DNA of 64,000 bases from Pedobacter paludis (GTDB lineage Bacteria; Bacteroidota; Bacteroidia; Sphingobacteriales; Sphingobacteriaceae). Below, piece by piece: positions 17,441-25,453 of the stretch. The position numbers and the translations under genes are program-made. Every line of letters begins with the position of its first letter. Within the stretch, counting starts at the first letter, position 1. The notes under the pieces were generated by a model that was given only the letters and a program-made list of their open reading frames with translations, ran no database searches and was not told the origin of the DNA. The stretch spans positions 186,001 to 250,000 of the forward strand of contig NZ_QGNY01000003.1 in NCBI RefSeq assembly GCF_003173575.1, read 5' to 3'.

Positions 17441-17592
17441 CGAATTTGTCTGTTTCCAGCCAAATAAATTAACGCTCTCGATTATATAAACAGGGAATTA
17501 TATAAATGGTTTTAGAAAAATAAAAAAAATTAAGTGAGCTTTGGAAGATTTGACAAATTCTTTGGTACTTTATATTAAAGTTGCCAAATCTT

Positions 17593-18004
17593 AATGTTGC
17601 TTTAAAACTGACGAAGTTCATCCAACGCTCAAGCCTCGGGAAACTTCGTAAGTTGGAGGGCCACACTTTCGAAGTTTTGGCGGTCTGTGAAATGGGGAAA
17701 CTTCGACAGTCTCAAAAGAAAGTGCAACAACTTTCTTTGTTACCTGATTAAACTTATCTTATCTAAATGTTGCTTTAAAACTGACGAAGTTCTTCCTACG
17801 CTCAATCCTCGGGAAACTTCGTAAGTTGGATGGCAGACTTTCGAAGTTTTGGCGGGCTGTGAAATGGGGAAACTTCGACAGTCTCAAAAGAAAGTGCAAC
17901 AACTTTCTTTGTTACCTGATTAAACTTATCTTATCTAAATGTTGCTTTAAAACTGACGAAGTTCTTCTTGCGCTTAAGCCTCGGGAAACTTCGTAAGTTG
18001 GATC
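17593..18004. repeat. Tandem hairpin repeat array A, about 2.4 units of 172-174 bp
   Basis: Units begin with ATGTTGCTTTAAAACTGACG at 17593, 17767 and 17939. Each full unit carries two inverted repeats built on CGAAGTTT / AAACTTCG, around GGGAAACTTCGTAAGTTGGA and ACTTTCGAAGTTTTGGCGG. The two full copies are nearly identical. The core is the inverted relative of array B at 35463-35941. No credible coding frame runs through it. The 17441-17592 stretch before it is AT-rich, with one imperfect inverted repeat (AAGATTTG... CAAATCTT, about 17545-17590). Confidence 0.9.
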
Positions 18005-18040
18005 AAAAAAAATCCTGTTCCACCAAAGCGAAACAGGATT
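18005..18040 (-). terminator. accA terminator
   Basis: AATCCTGTT and AACAGGATT form a 9-bp stem. On the minus strand it ends in eight T, 22 bp beyond the accA stop. Confidence 0.85.
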
Positions 18041-18062
18041 ATAAATTTATTTAGTTAATGAT

Positions 18063-19025
18063 TTATTCGTTTACAACACCCATTGCGCAGAATTTATCAA
18101 TTCGCTGTTCAATAAGTTTATCGGTCTTAATTTTACCCAATGCGGTTAAATCTTTAATGATGTAATCTTTTAATGTTTGTCCCATCAATTCAGGATCTTG
18201 ATGTGCTCCGCCTAAAGGCTCGGGAATTATTCCATCAATTAGTTTGTTGCCAAACATATCATCAGAAGTCAGTTTTAAACAGGCGGCTGCTTTTTCTTTA
18301 AAATCCCAGCTTCTCCATAAAATTGAAGAGCAAGATTCTGGCGAAATAACCGAATACCAGGTATGTTCCAACATGTAAACCTTATCGCCAATACCAATAC
18401 CCAAAGCACCACCAGAAGCACCCTCGCCTACTACCACACAAATAATCGGCACTCTAAGGATAGACATTTCCAATAAATTTCTTGCAATGGCTTCACCCTG
18501 TCCACGCTCTTCTGCTTCCAGGCCTGGGTAAGCGCCCATTGTATCGATAAAAGAAATTACAGGTTTGTTAAATTTTTCTGCCAAACGCATTAAGCGCAAC
18601 GCCTTACGGTAGCCTTCTGGATTTGCCATACCGAAATTACGATATTGACGTTCTTTGGTGTTTTTACCTTTTTGATGACCAATAACCATGACCGTTTGGC
18701 CATTAATAGTTGCAAAGCCACCAATAATTGCTTTATCATCCTTCACTGTTCTATCGCCATGTAATTCGATAAAATCATCGCAGATCATATTGATATAATC
18801 AAGTGTTTGCGGTCTATCCGGGTGACGGCTCATTTGAACCTTTTGCCATCCGGTAAGGTTGTTATATAAGTTTTGAGTGGTTTCTTCTAGCTTGCCATCC
18901 AGTTCATCTAAAGTGGCAGACATATCCACTTTAGTTTTTTCGGCAACCTGTTTAACCTTTTCCATTTGCTGAACTAAATCTGCAATTGGCTTTTCAAAAT
19001 CGAATGATGTTTTTATTTGTTGCAT
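18063..19025 (-). CDS. accA: Acetyl-CoA carboxylase carboxyltransferase subunit alpha
   Basis: A 320-residue subunit that, with AccD, moves the carboxyl group from biotin to acetyl-CoA to make malonyl-CoA. The N-terminal helical region (about 5-60) is followed by the crotonase-like core, with [36 protein letters not shown] sequence, [21 protein letters not shown] and the [12 protein letters not shown] oxyanion region. Length is normal. accD is not in this window. It has its own terminator and a plausible promoter. Confidence 0.96.
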   Translation of the reverse strand: MQQIKTSFDFEKPIADLVQQMEKVKQVAEKTKVDMSATLDELDGKLEETTQNLYNNLTGWQKVQMSRHPDRPQTLDYINMICDDFIELHGDRTVKDDKAIIGGFATINGQTVMVIGHQKGKNTKERQYRNFGMANPEGYRKALRLMRLAEKFNKPVISFIDTMGAYPGLEAEERGQGEAIARNLLEMSILRVPIICVVVGEGASGGALGIGIGDKVYMLEHTWYSVISPESCSSILWRSWDFKEKAAACLKLTSDDMFGNKLIDGIIPEPLGGAHQDPELMGQTLKDYIIKDLTALGKIKTDKLIEQRIDKFCAMGVVNE

Positions 19026-19035
19026 AATTGAACCA

Positions 19036-19043
19036 CAAAAATA
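19036..19043 (-). promoter_or_regulatory. Possible accA -7 box TATTTTTG
   Basis: TATTTTTG on the minus strand lies 10 bp upstream of the accA ATG. At the -33 position only CTG is present, so support is partial. Confidence 0.4.
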
Positions 19044-19274
19044 AGTAATTATTTTTAGTTTGCAGTTACCGTTTTTTGTTTCCCATTTGCAAAAACAATT
19101 CGTTAATACTTTAAGGAATATTATTTAAATAATTTTGAAAGCTCCACGGGAGTGCCTTGGGCACAGGACGAACATTAATTGCTGTACTGTCTTTGCGCTT
19201 CTATTAAATTTTAATTTTCAATATTTGATTATAAAAATCATTCTTGAAAATCTTTAAATCCCAAAAATTCTGGC

Positions 19275-20834
19275 CTAGAATTTGGCAGCTTCTCCTTCTT
19301 TTGGCAGTGCCTTTTTAATAAACTCGCGGATATGATTATTGGCCGTTTTAAGATCATCTTTACGGAGGTACATCATGTGCCCACTGCGATAACCTTCCCA
19401 GCTCATGCGGTCTGTTAATTTACCCGCAGCATCTAATTGCCACATGCTGTATTTTGCGTTAAAATAATCGCAGGCACCGTCGTAATAACCAGACTGAACC
19501 AAAAGATGTAGGTAAGGATTTTGCGCCATTGCCTGACGAAGGTTGTCGCCAGTTTTGTCGCCGGTATTATCCCATGGATAAACAGAACCGAACATATTGT
19601 ATTTTAGGTCTGTTTTATAATTCAGTTCATCTCTAATGTACATATTAATGGCCGGCGTAAAGGAATGTAACCAAGAGGTAAGCTCGGCATTATAATCCGG
19701 CCCTTCGCCTGCGCTCATTTTATCTATGCCTCGATAGCGGGAATCTAAACGGCCAACGGTAAAACCCTTATCTCTCAAAAGTTCTTTCCAGAAAAAATCG
19801 GTTGGAACGTTTAAATTATAATCTAAAATTACCTTTTCTGATAAGCCAGAATAACGGGCCATTTTTGTAGCGATGGCTTTCTTTCTATCGGAGCTTAACA
19901 TGCCACCTTGTGCAATTGCCGGAATCAGTTCGTTAATGGTAAAGCTTTCTACTTCTGGCAACATTGCCGTTAAATCTTTGCTTTGTAAATCGGTTGGTAA
20001 AACTTTATGATACCAAGCCGTAGCGGCGAAATATGGCAAGCGTAAAGCCGCATCAACGGGGCCACTACGTTCTATTCCCAATTCGGTTGGAGATACTAAA
20101 ACCACGCCATTTAAATACATCCATTGGTTATTTTGTAACTCTAAAGCCAACCCAGAAACGCGGGTGGTTCCATAACTTTCGCCGATTAAAAATTTTGGAG
20201 ATGCCCAGCGATTGTTTCTGGTAACGAAAGTGTTAATCCATTCGGCCAGATATTTGATATCTGCACGAACACCGAAAAATTTATTTGTTGGAATGTCTTT
20301 ACTTACCGCTCGTGAATAACCTGTATTTACGGGATCGATGTACACGATGTCAGCAACATCTAAAATAGAATATGGATTTTCTTTGTATCCATAAGGTTGT
20401 ACGGGATAACCTTCATCATCGATATTTAAAACTACCGGACCCGTGTAAGCAATGTGCATCCAAACAGAGGCTGAGCCTGGACCACCATTAAAAGAAATAA
20501 CCAATGGCCTTTTGGCTCTATTTTGAACATCGCTCCGTTCGTAATAAGTATAAAACAAACCAGCTATTGGTTTTCCATCTTCATCCCAAACAGGCAATGT
20601 TCCTGTGGTTGCTTTGTAAGGGATGTTTTTTCCGTCAACAGTTACAGTGTGGTTGGTTATTACAGCGCTTTCTACTTTAATGGCTCTTTCGTTTCCGGTT
20701 GGTTTTGAATCTTCTTTAACCGTTACTTCAGTTTTGGTTACAGTTTCTTTAGTTGGGTTTTTTCTTGACCCTTGCTGCGCATGCACAAAGAAGCCAGCAC
20801 ATAAAAACGTGGTGAGTATAAGTTTAAATTTCAT
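19275..20834 (-). CDS. Serine carboxypeptidase-like S10 family peptidase
   Basis: A 519-residue secreted protein with a signal peptide likely cut after FVHA (about 19). A Thr/Lys/Val-rich linker (about 25-50) precedes an alpha/beta-hydrolase domain. Visible are the oxyanion region SFNGGPGSASVW (about 114-125), the nucleophile elbow IGESYGTTR with Ser220, a probable Asp452 in SGYYDGACDY and His486 in YRSGHMMYL. S10 peptidases remove C-terminal residues at acidic pH. It is probably periplasmic. The gene is alone on the strand, 110 bp downstream of the DUF3472 gene, whose terminator lies between. Confidence 0.92.
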   Translation of the reverse strand: MKFKLILTTFLCAGFFVHAQQGSRKNPTKETVTKTEVTVKEDSKPTGNERAIKVESAVITNHTVTVDGKNIPYKATTGTLPVWDEDGKPIAGLFYTYYERSDVQNRAKRPLVISFNGGPGSASVWMHIAYTGPVVLNIDDEGYPVQPYGYKENPYSILDVADIVYIDPVNTGYSRAVSKDIPTNKFFGVRADIKYLAEWINTFVTRNNRWASPKFLIGESYGTTRVSGLALELQNNQWMYLNGVVLVSPTELGIERSGPVDAALRLPYFAATAWYHKVLPTDLQSKDLTAMLPEVESFTINELIPAIAQGGMLSSDRKKAIATKMARYSGLSEKVILDYNLNVPTDFFWKELLRDKGFTVGRLDSRYRGIDKMSAGEGPDYNAELTSWLHSFTPAINMYIRDELNYKTDLKYNMFGSVYPWDNTGDKTGDNLRQAMAQNPYLHLLVQSGYYDGACDYFNAKYSMWQLDAAGKLTDRMSWEGYRSGHMMYLRKDDLKTANNHIREFIKKALPKEGEAAKF

Positions 20835-20907
20835 GAAATGTTGGTTTGGTTCCTAAATATCAAATTAAAGGATGGCTTATCAAAAAACCGATTAAAATTG
20901 TTACCAT

Positions 20908-20937
20908 AAAAAAAAGCCTCAAATTTCTTTGAGGCTT
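20908..20937 (-). terminator. Terminator of the DUF3472 gene
   Basis: AAGCCTCAAA-TTTC-TTTGAGGCTT is a perfect 10-bp stem with a tetraloop, followed on the minus strand by a T run. Confidence 0.9.
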
Positions 20938-20944
20938 GGTTTCA

Positions 20945-22054
20945 TTAGGGTTTTAACTCTCGGAGAACAGTTGTTTTTATTGGAGTTGTTTGCCCAAAAA
21001 TATCGGTAAGCTGTAGGGTAATGTAGTAATCCTGATTTTTGAGCTGAAGATTACTTACTGCAATTCCAACCATGTTTAAATCAGGATCGACACCATTTAG
21101 CGATGCAATGGGTTTGCCAGATTTTTGCCTGTTATCGTAAATATTTACGGCATAACTTAATTGTGGTGTAGCCGTATCAAGCATACTCCAGTTTACAAAT
21201 ATTTTCTTTTGGGTATGATCGTAATAACTTGATAAATCGTAAATGGATGGTGCCTGAACAATTTCTGATTGATTTGATTTTTCTTTAACAGGAAAAGCAT
21301 AACGGGATGGACCTATCTCTGTTCCGCAGGAAGTTAGTTTAACACCACCATCTTGGGCTTCTGCTTTCCAAGAACCTACACCAGCTTCGGCTATTAGAGT
21401 ATCTGGATGCAACCAAGTGTTCTGTGCGTCCAACATCCAATAAGATTTATAAACTGCCGTTCTTGATTTTTTAGAATCATCGGCAAAGTTTTCTAAAAAG
21501 CTTCCCAAATCTCCATGCAGCATGGCTTTGGCTTCTGGTACAACAAAGGTTACATAATGCTTATAGGTTTTTGCGGTGTGGTCATAAATCCAGTAGCCAA
21601 CATTTGTGGTAGAATCATTTACCGACCAACGACGAATGATATTGGTATACCATTGATCGGGTTTCCAATTAAAATCTGCATGTGAATGTAAACCTGTACC
21701 TTCTCCTCCAAAACCGCCAACAAAGGTTAAAGGATCTTTATAGATTGCCGTAATCTGAATTTTGTTTGGAAAATCCCAAATGGAAAAAATGTTATTGGTA
21801 AAGCGTTTTTCGTTGTTCCCTGCTTTTTGAATACCGCAATATCCTCCGCTTTTGCCTATTCCAAATTGAACACTACAGGCATAGGTATAGGGCGCAAGTC
21901 CGGCTGTTGGAAACATAACGTCGGCCATCATGAGTTCGGCGTTTTGCTTGGCTAAACCTTTTGTTTTAACATAAGGGCCCCATTTCGGACAACTTTGCTG
22001 TGCAAAAGAAATTGTAGTTAACAGTACGAATAAAGAGGAAAGGAATGATTTCAT
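20945..22054 (-). CDS. Secreted DUF3472-like protein
   Basis: A 369-residue protein with a signal peptide ending near ISFA-Q (about 18). The central part contains FVGGFGGEGTGLHSHADFNWKPD, which resembles the conserved EGTG and aromatic core of DUF3472, a beta-rich domain often found with glycan-active proteins. The C-terminal ~100 residues (WSMLDTATPQLSYAVNIYDN) look like a fibronectin type III-like domain. No catalytic residues can be named. It probably acts on the cell surface or in the periplasm. The family call is from memory of the motif and moderate. Confidence 0.62.
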   Translation of the reverse strand: MKSFLSSLFVLLTTISFAQQSCPKWGPYVKTKGLAKQNAELMMADVMFPTAGLAPYTYACSVQFGIGKSGGYCGIQKAGNNEKRFTNNIFSIWDFPNKIQITAIYKDPLTFVGGFGGEGTGLHSHADFNWKPDQWYTNIIRRWSVNDSTTNVGYWIYDHTAKTYKHYVTFVVPEAKAMLHGDLGSFLENFADDSKKSRTAVYKSYWMLDAQNTWLHPDTLIAEAGVGSWKAEAQDGGVKLTSCGTEIGPSRYAFPVKEKSNQSEIVQAPSIYDLSSYYDHTQKKIFVNWSMLDTATPQLSYAVNIYDNRQKSGKPIASLNGVDPDLNMVGIAVSNLQLKNQDYYITLQLTDIFGQTTPIKTTVLRELKP

Positions 22055-22094
22055 TGGGGGATTTATTTAAATAAAATGTTTTATAAATCATCGA

Positions 22095-22163
22095 TTGTCA
22101 TCCTGAGCCTGTCGAAGGACCTAACATATTTTCAAGGCATTTCGACAAGCTCAATTTGACAAG
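22095..22163. repeat. Dispersed inverted repeat (GTCATCCTGAGCCTGTCGAA type)
   Basis: The left arm at about 22097-22116 reads TGTCATCCTGAGCCTGTCGA. The right arm at 22141-22161, TTCGACAAGCTCAATTTGAC, is its imperfect complement. This sequence type recurs between genes in many Bacteroidota genomes. It may act as a transcript end for the locus ending at 22202. Confidence 0.75.
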
Positions 22164-22201
22164 TTTATTTACAAATCAATTCGTAATAGAACCTTAATCT
22201 T

Positions 22202-23263
22202 CTATTTTTTGGTAGCGGCTAATATAATTTCATAGATGTATTTTCCTGGCCTATTGATTCTGGTATTAAACCTAACATTAAGTTTAACCGGCCTTTTGTT
22301 CCAGGTACCATATGGCAATTGGCTTGGCGGATTCCAGTTTGTAGCGCTTGCCGTATCAATGGAAGCAACGTTATTGGCATTAATTCTATAGTAACAGTTT
22401 ATCCCATTACTCTGACTATCCCAATAAAGTGCGGGAAAAGGGCTTGTTGCGTAATCATATAAAACAGCTGTATCGGTAACGGTAGTTTTGTATGCAAATG
22501 TACCTAAGGTTTTTAAGTAGGAGTTTCCACTTGGTCTTTGTTTATACTCAGATGGTGCAAATAAAGCTCCGTTTTTATCCTTGAATTTAAGCACAACCTG
22601 GTTTGGCGAATCGGCCACACGTTTAATTTTTAACCATGCAGTTGTCGATCTTCCAACCGTTGCATCAATCCAGTCTGCATCGTAGGCAAATCGAATAGCA
22701 GTTTCGCTATTGGCTTCAACTGCTAAAGAATATGGGGCATTAATATATTCATACTCTACCTGAGGGGCTAAAATAATGGTGCAAATTCCATTATAAGTTT
22801 TTGTGCCATTAGGATTTTTTACTTGAATATCGAGCAAATATTCTCCTGGAGGAATATTATTGCTCGCCTCGTTAAAAACCATTTGACCGCTTACCGGAGT
22901 AACCTCAAAAGGTGTTTTTTTAACTCTAGTTCTTTTGGCGTTAATTAGCGCAAGCGTAGTATCAGTTGTAGGATCGTATGGTAATTTCCACACATCTAAT
23001 TCATATTCCTTAAAAAACTCTTCTGCTCTTTTTCCAGTATCCTTATGCCTAACGTTAAGCAGCGTAACTTCAAAAGGCGGGGTAGATGCATCAGGAATTA
23101 ATCCCTGAGATAAATAAAACGAGCCTGCATTTACCCTTAACGGGTTTGAAGAATAACGTAAATAATCACTTAAAAAACCTTCTTTAACTTTCTTACAAGC
23201 ATTAAAGCTTAATGTTGCAATAATTAGGCAAAGTATGCCTCCGAATAAATATATCTTTTTCAT
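22202..23263 (-). CDS. Surface lipoprotein, DUF5007-like
   Basis: A 353-residue lipoprotein with lipobox FNAC (Cys23). It is beta-rich with no visible catalytic motif. A segment such as GEYLLDIQVKNPNGTKTYNG (about 145-165) fits an immunoglobulin-like fold. It is the last gene of an operon with SusC, SusD and a FAS1 lipoprotein, spaced 11 bp apart. The company suggests an accessory ligand-binding or adhesive subunit on the outer membrane. The DUF5007 name is a tentative recollection of what accompanies FAS1 in such loci. Confidence 0.5.
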   Translation of the reverse strand: MKKIYLFGGILCLIIATLSFNACKKVKEGFLSDYLRYSSNPLRVNAGSFYLSQGLIPDASTPPFEVTLLNVRHKDTGKRAEEFFKEYELDVWKLPYDPTTDTTLALINAKRTRVKKTPFEVTPVSGQMVFNEASNNIPPGEYLLDIQVKNPNGTKTYNGICTIILAPQVEYEYINAPYSLAVEANSETAIRFAYDADWIDATVGRSTTAWLKIKRVADSPNQVVLKFKDKNGALFAPSEYKQRPSGNSYLKTLGTFAYKTTVTDTAVLYDYATSPFPALYWDSQSNGINCYYRINANNVASIDTASATNWNPPSQLPYGTWNKRPVKLNVRFNTRINRPGKYIYEIILAATKK

Positions 23264-23274
23264 AAAATATTGCT

Positions 23275-23976
23275 TTAAAAATCTTTCACTTTAAATGTCC
23301 ATGGATGCGAATTGCTTAAAACATGTACAATTCCATTTGTTGTTTCAATGCCTGATGTTTGGCAAACGGCACTTCTATCCAGTAGGCTTTCATCGCCACT
23401 GGGGTCTTCCATTTGTCCGTTTACTAAAACATCTCTTTCGCCAATTACTCGGGTAAAATAAACCAATCTGGCATCCGTAGTAATAATTCCATCAACCAAA
23501 TAGCCTGGCGTTTTTGTGTATGAAATTACAAAGCTTTCGCTTGGAGATACTACAGGGTGATAGATTTGTCCATCCTCGGTAAGTTGATTATAGGAGATTT
23601 TTCCTTTGAAAACATAAATGCCCAACGAATCTCTAAGCATTGCTGGCGTAAAGTATTTGAACAGAGAATCTAAAGTGTATTTTTTGTTTTCATCAATTTG
23701 ACGGGCTTCATCGCGTTTAATGTTCAAGAAATTATTGATCGAATAATTATTGGGCACAAAAAAAGTAACATCACCATTAATGATGTCTTTTAAACCAGCC
23801 TTATCGATTATCATTAAAGTAGTATCAAAAACCTTTTTCGGATGCGATTTTAAAAAATCGTAAGTATTGAAGTTCACTTTTGGATTGCTTAAGCCTCCAT
23901 CAATAATTCCGTTTCCTTTTTTACAGCTGATGAACACAATCATGGCTGCAAAAACTATAAATATGTATTTTTTCAT
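23275..23976 (-). CDS. Fasciclin (FAS1) domain lipoprotein
   Basis: A 233-residue lipoprotein with lipobox FISC (Cys18). The FAS1 fold is indicated by DITFF-like GDVTFFVPNNYSINNFL (about 69-85), a central YFTPAMLRDSLGIY, and the terminal NGIVHVLSNSHPW, equivalent to the family's H2 'NGvvHvid' box. FAS1 domains mediate adhesion or ligand binding. It lies 11 bp from both neighbours in the SusC/SusD operon, so it is probably an accessory surface protein of that transporter. Confidence 0.85.
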   Translation of the reverse strand: MKKYIFIVFAAMIVFISCKKGNGIIDGGLSNPKVNFNTYDFLKSHPKKVFDTTLMIIDKAGLKDIINGDVTFFVPNNYSINNFLNIKRDEARQIDENKKYTLDSLFKYFTPAMLRDSLGIYVFKGKISYNQLTEDGQIYHPVVSPSESFVISYTKTPGYLVDGIITTDARLVYFTRVIGERDVLVNGQMEDPSGDESLLDRSAVCQTSGIETTNGIVHVLSNSHPWTFKVKDF

Positions 23977-23987
23977 GTGATGTCTTT

Positions 23988-25442
23988 TTAGTATTTACCT
24001 TTCCAGAATTCTGTTTGATTAATCAGGTTGTTGTTTTGGAGAATGCTATTGGCAATCGGCCATCTCCAACCTTTAAGTGCTTTACGGGCATCGGTCATCC
24101 AAACCGGGCTTCGGTTCATCCGTACACCATCAAAGAAATTCTGACCTTCGCCGGCAAGTTCTCTAACCCGTTCGTTCATGATTTCTATTTTAAGCAAATT
24201 TCCAACGGCTGAGGTTCCGCCTGTATTTGCTCTTACTTTAACCACATTAATTGCCGTTTGCGCTTCTGGATCTCTTGCCAAAGCATTTAAAGCTTCTGCT
24301 TTTAACAAATATATATCTGCCAAACGGTAGATAATTAAATTGCTTTCTATATAAGGTTCAGAAACGGTTTTGTAACCAACGTCGCTGTATTTAATTAAAA
24401 GATCGATATCGGCACTGCTGCTGTATCCATAAAACTTATCCAATCTAACATCTGCTGCATTTGGATAAATATTGAATAGAAAATCAGAATTTACATAATA
24501 TAAAGGTTTGCTATATCGATCTGTAATGTATGGTTCCATTAGGGTTTGGAAACCAATCCCATCACTGAAATAAGCTTCCTTATTTGCATTCGAAGATGGA
24601 ATTACAAAGATATTTTCCTTCGAATTGGTATTCTTAAATGGCATTCTAATGTTATCAGCAGTTTCCAAACCATAAGTATCAACTTTGTTAATTATGGAAT
24701 CGGTATAGACTAAAGTTTTTGTATAATCATGTCTCCAAGCGGTAACGTGTGCAAGTAAACCAAGTGCCGCACCTTTATTCGCCCTGGTTCTTTGATATTG
24801 AGCTGTACCTTCAAAGGTCATTAATGCGGATGCCTTAGCCGCATCACTAATTACCTGATTGGTTATGGTTTCTTCCGGAGATTGGGCCAAAAGCTTAATC
24901 TGTTCTGCCGTATAAATTGGATCGTTTTGCAAGGGAACTTCACCCCAAACCCGGGCCAAATAGAAGTAGCAAAGTCCGCGTAAAAAGTAGGCCTCGCCAA
25001 TTAGGTAATTTTTAGCTTTAATACCACCAGAAAATGAAGCAGTTGGAATTGCAGGCACTTTATCAATTACCAAATTGCAAACGTTAATTACCTTGTACCA
25101 ATTTGTCCAAGTGTGCGCCCCTCCTTCACGATAGTAAACGGCATTTAAACCTCCATTTACGTACGGACCCTGCATATTGGTGTCATCTGTTTTAAATTCA
25201 CCATAAGGCAAATCGCCCCAGATAAAGAAAGTATTATCGGTGTATAAACTAGTCCTCAGCAATCCGTAAGCACCACTTATTGCGCCTTGCGCATCCGCCT
25301 CGGTTTTCCAGAACTTATCATCATAAGTTGCGTTATCCAGTTCGTTATCTAATGCTTTTTTGCAAGATGGAGCTATTAATACGATTAGCAGTGTTGCCAT
25401 CATTAGCAAACTACTCTTTATGTTTTTGTTGTTCGTTTTCAT
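23988..25442 (-). CDS. RagB/SusD family nutrient-binding lipoprotein
   Basis: A 484-residue lipoprotein with lipobox APSC (Cys27). It has the SusD helical TPR-like scaffold: SGAYGLLRTSLYTDN near the N-terminus, EAYFLRGLCYFYLARVWGEVPL (about 150-171), and the C-terminal RLADIYLLKAEALN with a NEEYWKGKY-like ending. It caps the adjacent SusC barrel and delivers substrate. It starts 11 bp after susC. The substrate is unknown; no glycoside hydrolase is linked to this operon. Confidence 0.93.
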   Translation of the reverse strand: MKTNNKNIKSSLLMMATLLIVLIAPSCKKALDNELDNATYDDKFWKTEADAQGAISGAYGLLRTSLYTDNTFFIWGDLPYGEFKTDDTNMQGPYVNGGLNAVYYREGGAHTWTNWYKVINVCNLVIDKVPAIPTASFSGGIKAKNYLIGEAYFLRGLCYFYLARVWGEVPLQNDPIYTAEQIKLLAQSPEETITNQVISDAAKASALMTFEGTAQYQRTRANKGAALGLLAHVTAWRHDYTKTLVYTDSIINKVDTYGLETADNIRMPFKNTNSKENIFVIPSSNANKEAYFSDGIGFQTLMEPYITDRYSKPLYYVNSDFLFNIYPNAADVRLDKFYGYSSSADIDLLIKYSDVGYKTVSEPYIESNLIIYRLADIYLLKAEALNALARDPEAQTAINVVKVRANTGGTSAVGNLLKIEIMNERVRELAGEGQNFFDGVRMNRSPVWMTDARKALKGWRWPIANSILQNNNLINQTEFWKGKY

Positions 25443-25453
25443 CTGCTTAATAT

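Noticed and set aside
17469..17666. 65-codon minus-strand frame in the gap before array A
   Set aside because: It runs into the tandem repeat, has an aromatic/basic composition unlike neighbouring proteins, and shows no domain or start signal.
17593..18004. CRISPR array
   Set aside because: Units are long and nearly identical throughout, with no constant short repeat alternating with unique spacers; the same holds for 35463-35941 and 8748-8908. No cas gene is present.
19140..19200. Possible small RNA or repeat fragment around GTGCCTTGGGCAC downstream of the accA start region
   Set aside because: Only a 5-bp stem is visible, with no promoter or terminator; too weak to call.
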